Assembly (NCBI GenBank): GCA_036365145.1
Contig: JAEOAD010000032.1
Span: forward strand, 831,001 to 895,000
Source of the DNA: Orientallactaga sibirica
Lineage: Eukaryota; Chordata; Mammalia; Rodentia; Dipodidae
DNA: 64,000 bases
Direction: 5' to 3'
Shown here: piece after piece, positions 56,190-64,000 of the stretch
Numbering within the stretch: the first letter of the stretch is position 1
How the letters are laid out: each line of letters starts with the position of its first letter
Notes under the pieces: model-generated
Seen by the model: the letters and a program-made list of their open reading frames with translations, nothing else
What the model was told of the DNA's origin: nothing
The model's database searches: none
Made by a program: the position numbers and the translations under genes

Positions 56190-56383
56190 TGGTTTATTTA
56201 TTTATTAATGAGAGGGAAAGAGGAGAGGGACAATGGGTATTCCAGGGCCTCTAGCTACTGCAAATTATCTCCTGATGCATGAGTCACCATGTGCATCTGG
56301 TTGATGTGGGTACTGGAGAATTGCACCTGGATCTTTAGGCTTCGCAGGCAATCACTTTAATTGCTAAGCCATCTCTCCAACCC
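56190..56383 (-). mobile_element. tRNA-derived SINE (short form) with imperfect TSD
   Basis: Antisense copy ending 'ctaagccatctctccaaccct'. Flanks 'gacagatattttaaaata' (left) and 'ggcagatgttttaaaaca' (right) are a TSD of about 16 bp with a few changes. Confidence 0.9.
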
Positions 56384-56401
56384 TGGGCAGATGTTTTAAA
56401 A

Positions 56402-56830
56402 CATAATTTAATCATGTCATTCTCATGTTCAATCCTTCATGAGATTTCCATAGCATTTAGAGTGGAACATAAACTCCTTTCTATAAGAGGCACTTCTAAC
56501 CATAACACAAAACACATATTGTAATATTATGCAATGTCACAATCTTTCCTTCTATAGTCATGATGTGTCAACCAAATTCAATTTCTCTCTGCCATTTGGA
56601 TGCACCCAGCGTTCTCCTAGCCCAATGTCTTCTTTGGTGGGGTTCTGTATGCAGAATGATCTTCCTGCTCCCTCCCCTTGTGCTATTTGGATGCATGTCT
56701 TGTAATTTATGCCATTTCTTCAAGAAGCTTTTCCCTTGTTTCCAGGAGGAATGACAGGCCACAATTCTTTTGCTCAGTGTCTTGCTCTTTTATCTTCTTA
56801 ATATAATTAGTGGTTATCTAAATATATGTA
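56402..56830 (+). mobile_element. LINE-2 (L2) 3' fossil
   Basis: 'aatcatgtcattctcatgttcaatccttcatgagatttccatagc' and 'tagagtggaacataaactcc', then 'ttcttcaagaagcttttccc' (pieces) follow the L2 3' end in order. The SINE above is inserted next to it. The 64-codon frames on both strands are chance. Confidence 0.65.
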
Positions 56831-57184
56831 TGCATATTATTTTGTGTGTGTGTGTGTGTTATATGAGAGAAGGTCCCATGTTTGTTTACTGTCAGATTCT
56901 GAAAGTTTGCATGTTTGTTTTTTTTTTTCATGGAGTACAAATGACTTAAATATTAATGCCATGTACTCAATTTTATAATCTTTATGAAATGTCCTTATTT
57001 TCTCCTCAAATACTTATTTGGAAAATGGCAAAATCTTCAACAAATGATTTCTTAAGTTGGAAAACTAGAAGTAAAAAGAATTCATGAGGTCATAACAAAA
57101 GCAAACAACAAACAAAAACTTCATAAGGATAATAAACAAATAAGTAGAACTAAATGGATAACCTCTGGCTTTCTCTTCTAGTTT
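56831..57184. other. Unique AT-rich sequence
   Basis: A short (TG)n lies at about 56852-56869. Nothing else is seen. Confidence 0.5.
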
Positions 57185-57328
57185 TTCTTTGAGTCAGGGT
57201 ATCATTCTGTAGGTAAGGTTGGTCTGGATTTCCCTTAGAGGCCAGGACAGCCCTGAGCATGCAATGATCTTCCTGCCCTCAGTCTCCTCTATACTGAGAT
57301 TATAGGATAAGTCACCATGCTAGGTTTC
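57185..57328 (-). mobile_element. B1 SINE, old copy
   Basis: 'gagtcagggtatcattctgtaggtaagg', 'gatcttcctgccctcagtctcc', 'actgagattataggataagtcaccatgctaggt' (pieces). Much more diverged than the other B1 copies, including a different middle. Confidence 0.7.
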
Positions 57329-58039
57329 CATCCTTCATACAAAAAAATCCTCATTCTAATTTTGTTTTTGAAATGATATTAGTTTACCAGATGCTAGAAT
57401 TTCAGGTGTTCTGGATCTTATTAATAAAGGAATTATACAAAATAAAATTTACTGAGTAAAGGAAGCTAGTAACCATTCAGAAATTAGGAAGGTATTCAGG
57501 GATGAAATTGAGAAACTACTGGGGCTGACAGTTAATTGGAAGGGCCATATGATATAAGTCATAAAATCACAATTATATAGATGAGGTGAACAGTGACTAG
57601 TTAACCCCATCCCAGGATTAAAGAACTAGTATTTATCCCCCTAGCCTGTACCTTTGAAACTTGAAAAAATTGTACATTACACTGAAGTATAATAAAGTCA
57701 CAAAGTTTAAAAAGAGATATATTTTAGAGACTTTATGTGAACTCACAGATATTAGTGGAATGGCACATTAAAGGGAAAGAGGCCACTAGGGATATGCCAT
57801 TTGAGGTTGTATGAAGTGCTCTGGAGCAAGGCCTTACTTGTGTTCAACCATGCACTTGTGGTCTAAGTGGCAACACACATTTGACCCAGCACATACTTAA
57901 TACACCAAAATAACTTTTTTTGCCTATCTGTCTTTGTTCCTCAGTCTATCAGAACAGTTTTGCATAAGGCTGGTACCCTATCTTCTGCCCCAAATGGCAT
58001 TTACTAGACTTATTCTTCTAAGAGCCTTGCCATGGTTTA
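57329..58039. other. Unique sequence
   Basis: 57540-57720 ends in 'agtataataaagtcacaaag', which might be an L1 tail, but I cannot assign it. Confidence 0.4.
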
Positions 58040-58320
58040 TTCTCCTATTTATCAACACACAGTTACTGAATGTCTGCTACAAACATGGTAGGTGTAGGAG
58101 AAAAAAAATGAAAAGGGGACAAAGCATAATTCCAGATGCTATAATACATTTAAGAGAAAAAAGTAAACCTGACATGTGATCACAGTACTATGTGACAAAA
58201 GCATGTGACAAAAGAGACAGGCAAGAAATGTGGGGAAATTGAAGATGGAACAAATGATAGATAAAGTGACATTTGAGTTCAATCTTAATAGAAGAAGTTC
58301 AAATGGGACTTGGGAAGTGG
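58040..58320 (+). mobile_element. Ancient mammal-wide interspersed repeat
   Basis: 'gttactgaatgtctgctacaaacatggtaggtgtagg' and 'aagtgacatttgagttcaatcttaatagaagaag' (pieces) follow a common mammalian fossil repeat (L2/CR1-like group). The family name is uncertain. Confidence 0.4.
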
Positions 58321-58398
58321 AAAGCAAGCATCTGTAGAAAATAAATGAGATATGTTAGAACATTGTATGATTAAGAAGAAAGGGCTTCAACTTCCACT

Positions 58399-59729
58399 TA
58401 AGATGATAACATAGGAACCATGCCAAAACAGCCTAGGGAGAAAAAAACAGCAAAATATACTCTTCTACTAAAACGTCAGGTGTATAGTAAATTATCAACC
58501 ACAGCAGAGAAGCAGCAGAGACCTGGAGCATCTAGAGTCCACAACAGCAGGCAGAAGCAGCTCCAGCAGTGGCAGCAAGTTCCAGGCAGCCATAGCCTCC
58601 AGGCTTGGCCTGAGCTGCAGGGGAGAAAACCAAAAAAAAAAAAAACAAACAAACAAACAAACAAACAAAAAAAAACCAGATGAGGGGATTTTTGATTTCC
58701 CATTCACCCAGCCTGCTCACAAACCCAAGAAATGTGGAAGGAGGACACCAGAGATCAATGGAGCAGCTTGTGAGGAAGAAGATAGTGAGTACCAGTGGGT
58801 GGACTTCACCCTCCATCCAGTCTACCCTTCCCCATTGCCAGCACAAGCACCAGCAAACACCAGAGACCTGGAGAAGGGAGCTCACCTACATAGCACCCAG
58901 CATGATCACAGCAGTGAACCACAGACCCAGCCAGCCTACCTGAGCCCACAGCACAGCAGAGAGGGACCCAAGTGGGTGTGCAGCATAACTGAGACCAAAG
59001 CCAGCCCTAAAGGTAACTGCAATTACAACAGATCAGTACATGCCAAATAAACCTGGTATATAGGATTGCATCAGAAGGGCTAACTGCACCATCCATTTCA
59101 GAGTAAATTATATGTTAAATCTGATGGATGGTAGGGCTTTGACATTCTTAAATAAGATATATTTTGGGCTGATCATTTGTTGCTTCCTGATTTATAGTGC
59201 CTTTGTTTTCTCTTCTGTCATTCAATGGGAAAGGATCTCACTTGGTCGGTCACAAGCTGATCATGGAACCCTCTATAGACCAGAAATCTTAGCCTCCCAG
59301 TTGACAGGATTAATGGTGTGGGACAACACACATCCTTAGGGACTGTAACATTGTTCGAGGATCTGTTTGTCATAATACCCACTTTTGCATAAATACTCTG
59401 TGCTGTTTTTCATTGAATGTGTACATTGAATAGTTAAGTTTTTAGAATTTGTCTGTACTTTGTTCCATTCAGCCTACTTGTATACTGTCATAGCAGGCAA
59501 AACCAACACCTAGGGTCACTTTTCTGGTTACTTTGAGAGTCTTAAGAGCCACACCTACCACCTTAAGCTCCTACCCTAAAGTTGCATAACATCAGATTGA
59601 TTGACACATCTAACATTACTGCAGATAATTAGAAAACCCAAGCATTAAATTAATCCAAGATGCAAAAATCTCTACATTATAATACAAGAAACACAAAAAA
59701 ATCAAGACAATATAAATCCACCAAAAAGT
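58399..59729 (+). mobile_element. LINE-1 5'UTR, apparently full length
   Basis: Begins 'taagatgataacataggaaccatgccaaaacagcctaggg' (pieces) and aligns with the 5'UTR of the minus-strand L1. An A-rich (AAAC)n stretch lies at 58629-58677. The block 'gtaactgcaattacaacagatcag' and onward leads to ORF1. Several 60-90 codon frames on both strands here have no L1 protein content. Confidence 0.8.
59226..59338 (-). repeat. B1-like segment inside the L1 5'UTR
   Basis: Homologous in place and sequence to 43937-44035 in the other L1 ('ttagcctcccagttgacaggattaatggtgtgggacaacacac', pieces). It reads as an antisense B1 right part. Strongly diverged here. Confidence 0.5.
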
Positions 59730-60696
59730 ATGAATGCACCAGAAATGACCTTCAGTGAGACTGATTTAGAGGAAATTCCTGAGAAAGATTTCAAAAGAGT
59801 GATCATAAATATGTTCAAATAACTCAAAGAAGAAATCAAAGAACAGACAGGAAACCAATTTAATGAAATAAGGAGGTCAATACAATACATGAATAAGGAA
59901 ATAGAAATAATAAAGCAAAACCAGCCAGAAATCCTAGCTCTGAAGAACACAGTCAGTGAAATAAAAAGCTCTGTAGAAAATCTCTCCAGTAGAATGGATG
60001 AAGGAGAGAACAGAATATCTAAACTAGAAGACCCAGTGGCAGATCTAATACAGTCCAACAAAGAGAAAAACAAACTAATAGGAAGGTATGAATAGGTATT
60101 TGAAGATACTTGGGACACTATGAAAAGATCAAACATAAGAATTCAGGGTATAGTAGAAGGAGAAGAATTTCACTCCAAAGGTATAGTAGGTGTTTTCAAC
60201 AAAATCGTAGAAGAAAACTTCCCCCAAATTGGGAAAGAGATGCCAGTGTAGATACAGAAAGCCTATAGAACACCAAACAGACAAAATCTGCAAATAACCT
60301 CTCCTTGCCATATTACAATTAAACTACCAAACATACAAACCAAAGAAAATATACTGAAAGCAGCTAGAGAGAAAAAGCAAGTCACCTACAAAGGCAAGTC
60401 CATTAGGATCACAGCAAACTACTCAACACAAACTTTAAAATCCAGAAGGGCTTGGAGTGACATATTCTGTTCTGAAAGATAACAACTGTCAACCAAGGTT
60501 ACTTTATCTGGCAAAACTATCCACTCAAATAGACAGAGAAATAAGGACATTTCACAACAAAAGCAGGCCAAAAGAATATTTGAAGACAAAACCAGCTCTA
60601 TAGAAAATACTTGAAAGGATCCTCCATGCTGAAGAGAAAGAAAAGCACACATGTAAAGAACCTGGAAAAAACAAACCATGCTCCAGTACTAGTTAA
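59730..60696 (+). pseudogene. LINE-1 ORF1 (RNA-binding chaperone), broken
   Basis: The ATG at 59730-59732 opens MNAPEMTFSETDLEEIPEKD and hits a stop after about 30 codons. The coiled coil follows at 59889-60095 (MNKEIEIIKQNQPEILALK, NLSSRMDEGENRISKLED). The RRM region (60100-60320) and C-terminal domain ('TYKGKSIRITANYSTQTLKS', 60385-60440) come in shifted frames. The end is TAA at 60694-60696, 46 bases before ORF2. Known role of the family: trimeric RNA chaperone that coats L1 RNA. Confidence 0.88.
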
Positions 60697-61435
60697 TACA
60701 AGAGAGCAAAGGTAAAACAGGAAGAAATACAAAACATGAAAAATGGCAAAAATAAATACACACCTTTCAATAATAACTCTTAATATCAACAGTTTGAATA
60801 CCCCAACCAAAAGACATATGTTTGCAGGCTGGTTTAAAAAGCAGGATCCTTCAATTTGTTGCCTCCAAGAAACTTATCTTTCTACAAAGGATGGATACTG
60901 TCTTAGGGTGAAAGGTTGGAAAATGGTGTTTCAAGCAAATGGGCCTAGAAAACAAGCAGGGGACACTATCCTAATATCTAACAGGGTAGACATCAGACCA
61001 ACATTAGTTAGGAAAGATAAGGAAGGTCACTTTATAATACTCTAACAGGAGGACATTATAATCCTAGACATATATGCACGTAACACAGGGACTCCCAATT
61101 TCATCAAACAAACACTATTAGAACTAAGGTCACAGATAACACCAAACACACTTGTAGTGGTTGACTTCAACACCCCACTCTCACCAATTGAAAGGTAATC
61201 CCAGCAAAAAAATAAACAGAGATACTTCTGGATTAAATGAGGTCATAGAACAAATGGACCTAACAAATATATACAGACATTTCATTCAAATGCTGAAGAA
61301 TACACATTCTTTTCAGCAGCACATATAACATTCTCTAAAATAGACCATATACTAGGACACAAAGCAAATCTTCACAAATATAGGAAAACTGAAATAATTC
61401 CATGCACTCTATCTTATCACAATGGTATCAAACTG

Positions 61436-61675
61436 TATGACACAATGCAGGTCTGGCTCTAGCCAGTCCGCATGGCAAAAGAAACCAGGAAGTGGTTTAT
61501 GTGAACATGGTGTCCTGCACAGGCTTGGCATGACAACAGCTACAGTCCCATGCTTGCGAGAAACCTACAAGATGATCTGTCTGGAGACAGGCTGTCATTG
61601 GTCACAAAAAGGGGACCACCCCACACAGTGATTGGCCAACCAAACCCCCTACACTTCCTTGAATAAACGAGTTTG
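61436..61675 (+). mobile_element. LTR-like 240-bp insertion in L1 ORF2
   Basis: The L1 reads smoothly if this piece is removed ('atcaaactg' to 'caaatcaatagcaag'). It contains two ATTGG (inverted CCAAT) boxes at 61597-61601 and 61631-61635, and AATAAA at 61662-61667, 10 bases before its end. With shifted edges it runs TG...CA (61438-61677). This fits a small solo LTR, perhaps ERVK-like, but I find no TSD and no named family. Confidence 0.5.
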
Positions 61676-62400
61676 CAAATCAATAGCAAGAAAAGCTATA
61701 GAGCATACATGAAATCATGGAAACTAAACAATACATACACTACTAAATGATGAATTGGTCAATGAAGAAATCAAGAAGGAAATCAAAAAATTCATGACTT
61801 CAAATGATAATGAAAACACAACATACCAAAACCTTTGGGACACAAAGAAGGCAGTCCTAAGAGGGAAATTTATAGCTTTAAGTGCTTATGTTAAGAAACT
61901 AGAATGTTTTCAAGTAAACAGCTTAATGCTGCACCTTCATGCCTTGGAAAAAGAAGAACAAGGCAAACCAAAAATCAAACGGTGCTGGGAAAACTGTATA
62001 TGTATCTGTAGAAGGATGAAAATAGATCCTTACCTCTCTCCATGCACAAGAATTAAGTCCAAATGGAACAAAGACTTTAATATCAGACCTGAAACTCTGA
62101 AACTGCTAGAGGAAAAAGTATGGGAAACCCTTCAACATATTGGTCTTGGCAAAGACTTTCTGAATATAACCCCAATTGCTCAGGAAATAAAACCACGGAT
62201 CAACTGTTGGGACCTCATGAAATTACAAAACTTTGTACAGCTCAGGACATTGTGAATAGAGCAAAGAGGCAACCTACAGAATGGGAGAAAGTCTTTGCCA
62301 GCTATACATCTGACAGAGTGTTAATATCCAGGAATTACAAAGAACTCAAAAAAATTAAATAATAAGAAATCAAACAACCCAATTAAAAAATGGGCCATGG

Positions 62401-62646
62401 GGGCTCAAGAGATGGCTTAGTGGTTAAGGTGCCTGCTTCCTAAGCCTAAGAATGCTGGTTCCAATCTCCACTGGTTCTAATCTCCAGGTCCCACATTTAG
62501 CCAGATGCAAAGTGACGCAAGGGCGCAATGCTGCACTTGACCACAAGGGGAGCATACATCTGGATTTCATTTGCAGCAGCTGAGAGGTTGCTGGAGCTCC
62601 CATCTCTATCTGTCTTCCTCTCTCTCTGTCTCTCTCTGTCTCTTTC
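62401..62646 (+). mobile_element. tRNA-derived SINE (long form) inserted in L1 ORF2
   Basis: Complete long form with a duplicated B-box region ('ggttccaatctccactggttctaatctccagg', pieces), middle segment 'gcgcaatgctgcacttgacc', CT tract and A tail. Flanked by AAAAAATGGGCCATGG (62385-62400) and AAAAAAAGGGCTATGG (62647-62662), a slightly diverged 16-bp TSD. Confidence 0.92.
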
Positions 62647-63261
62647 AAAAAAAGGGCTATGGAACTAAATAGAGTTCTCAGAAGAAGAAATACAGATGGC
62701 ATATAAACATCTAAAAAAATGTTCTACATCCCTAGTCGTCAGGGAAATGCAGATTAAAACTACATTGAGATACCATCTCACCCCTGTCAGATTGGCTACC
62801 ATCATGAAAAAAATGACTATAAATGCTGATGAGGATATGGAAAAAGAGGAACCCTTCTACACTGTTGGTGGGAATGCAATCTAGTACATCCATTGTGGAA
62901 ATCAATGTGGAGGTTCCTGAGATAGCTAAATATAGATCTACCATATGACCCAGATAAACCACTCCTAGACATATATCTTAAGGACTCGTCTCACTACCTT
63001 TGAGATACTTGCTCAACCATGTTTATTGTTGCTCTATTCACAATAGCTAGAAAATGGAACCAGCCTAGATGTCTGTCAAGTGGTGAGTGGATAATGAAGA
63101 TGTGGCACATTTACATAATGGAGTTCTACTCAGCAGTAAAGAAAAATGAAGTTTTGAAATTTTCTGGAAAATGGATGGATCTAGAAAGTATTATACTTAG
63201 TGAGGTAACCCAGGCCCAGAAAGCCAAATGTCACATGTTCTCCCTCATATGTGGGTCCTAG

Positions 63262-64000
63262 CTACAAATGATTGGACTTCTATGTGAGTAAAAATAAAAC
63301 TCAGTAGCAGAAGCCAGTAAGCTAGAAAGGGGATATAAAGGGTATAGAAATGGAGGGAGGTGGGACTTAATAGAATGGTATTGTACATATGTAAGTAGAA
63401 GAACAGATTAACGGGGGTGAAAAGGCTTAAGTGAGGTCAGGTGAAGAGACTGAGTAAAGGAAGGTGGAGGGAAGGCTAAAAAAAAACTAAGAGGATATAA
63501 ATAAGTCCTATGGAAACTTACTTTTCTGGACAATGGAACACTCAGAAGCCATGGATGGTTACTAGAAAATTTTCAGTGCCAGGGATGGGCTAACTTTGAG
63601 TGAATTGTTGGCCAAGGAGGTCACAGACACCAACAAAACATTACAGGCCATTGCCACGGCCCTTGGTTTCTCACCAGGAACAGATGGTAAGACCTATTGT
63701 GGAAGACTCCACATACTTGGGCTTCAAGGTCACTGAGAAATCCTGATGGAGCTGAGATGAAAGCCATGTGGGCTGGCTGACAGAAAGCTGGAAAAATCTA
63801 TGCTGCATGCAATTCAATGGGAGAGAGAAAACACCAGTGGAGATACTCAACAGTGAACACTGCAAGCTTTAAATTTGGCCAGCCAGGCCAAATGAGCCTA
63901 CGGGTGCAATAGTGGCATGTCTGTTATGGGGAAAACAACAACTCTCTAATTGGGCTGGAGTCCTGTTCCATGGGAGGGAATACATCCCTGATACTGAAAA
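63262..64000 (+). mobile_element. LINE-1 3'UTR, cut by the window end
   Basis: Aligns with 400-1140 and 13790-14590 ('gcagaagccagtaagct', 'gaagaacagattaacggggg', 'cggcccttggtttctcacc', 'ggtgcaatagtggcatgtctg'). Expected to continue about 560 bp past the window to a tail, by comparison with the copy ending at 15165. Confidence 0.92.

Larger units (their letters stand above)
60743..63261 (+). pseudogene. LINE-1 ORF2 lacking reverse transcriptase, with two insertions
   Basis: 60743-61045 is the endonuclease start (MAKINTHLSIITLNINSLN, QETY). It continues with DFNTPLSPIE, KIDHILGHK, and SYHNGIKL where the catalytic S-D-H reads S-Y-H. A 240-bp foreign piece sits at 61436-61675. The linker ([20 protein letters not shown]) joins at about 61970-61985, in frame, to the C-terminal part ([20 protein letters not shown]). 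The whole RT domain is gone. Comparison with the minus-strand copy gives a loss of more than about 1.56 kb. A SINE (62401-62646) follows. The C-terminus ([20 protein letters not shown], then MWHIYIMEFYSAVKKNEVL) ends MFSLICGS with stop at 63259-63261. Inactive. Confidence 0.92.

Noticed and set aside
59702..60136. 144-codon minus frame over the L1 ORF1
   Set aside because: Antisense shadow of the coiled-coil region of ORF1; the same kind of shadow occurs at 43158-43436.

Overview
This window is a gene-poor stretch of a mammalian nuclear genome. The organism is inferred from the repeats. There are many copies of a tRNA-derived SINE whose head contains TGGCTTAGCGGTTAAGGC and a B box like GGTTCGATTCC. 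There are B1 (7SL-derived) SINEs with a CGCCTTTAATCCCAGCAC core, rodent ORR1/MT-like MaLR LTRs, and LINE-1 elements of rodent type. Together these point to a myomorph rodent, most likely a jerboa (Dipodidae, Jaculus-like). The species call is made from memory of these repeat families, not from a search. No host protein-coding exon, RNA gene, CRISPR array or prokaryotic feature could be supported. The only real protein-coding ancestry is LINE-1 ORF1 and ORF2, all of it broken.

Layout. 1-12 kb: an MaLR LTR split by a 5'-truncated L1, scattered SINEs, a B1, an MLT1-like LTR, microsatellites and AT-rich sequence. 12-19 kb: a nested site where a very old L1 (ORF1 through the ORF2 end) was interrupted by a younger L1 3' end with a perfect 16-bp target-site duplication (TSD), and by a SINE. 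19-27 kb: a SINE-dense zone with two MaLR-type LTRs, old L1 3' pieces and a long (TTTTA)n tract. 27-38 kb: mostly unique sequence, plus an ERVL LTR with a 5-bp TSD, an L1 3'UTR with an 18-bp TSD, and several SINEs. 38-46 kb: a minus-strand L1 with an intact 5' end, ORF1, and ORF2 cut off in the reverse transcriptase region. 46-58 kb: a Tigger/MER2-like DNA transposon fossil, a young B1, MIR and L2 fossils, and candidate conserved non-coding blocks, one carrying a strong CTCF-like motif. 58-64 kb: a plus-strand L1 from its 5' end into its 3'UTR. It has lost the whole reverse transcriptase region, carries a 240-bp LTR-like insert and a SINE, and runs off the window edge.

The elements do not work together as a system; the window is a record of successive insertions. 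The points most worth following are: a long SINE subfamily that carries a CTCF-like sequence; an antisense B1-like segment fixed inside the 5'UTR of both L1 copies; a CTCF-like site in a candidate conserved block at about 54.6 kb; several exactly resolved insertion boundaries; and an L1 whose RT-less ORF2 reads in frame across its deletion. I see no convincing previously undescribed gene system.
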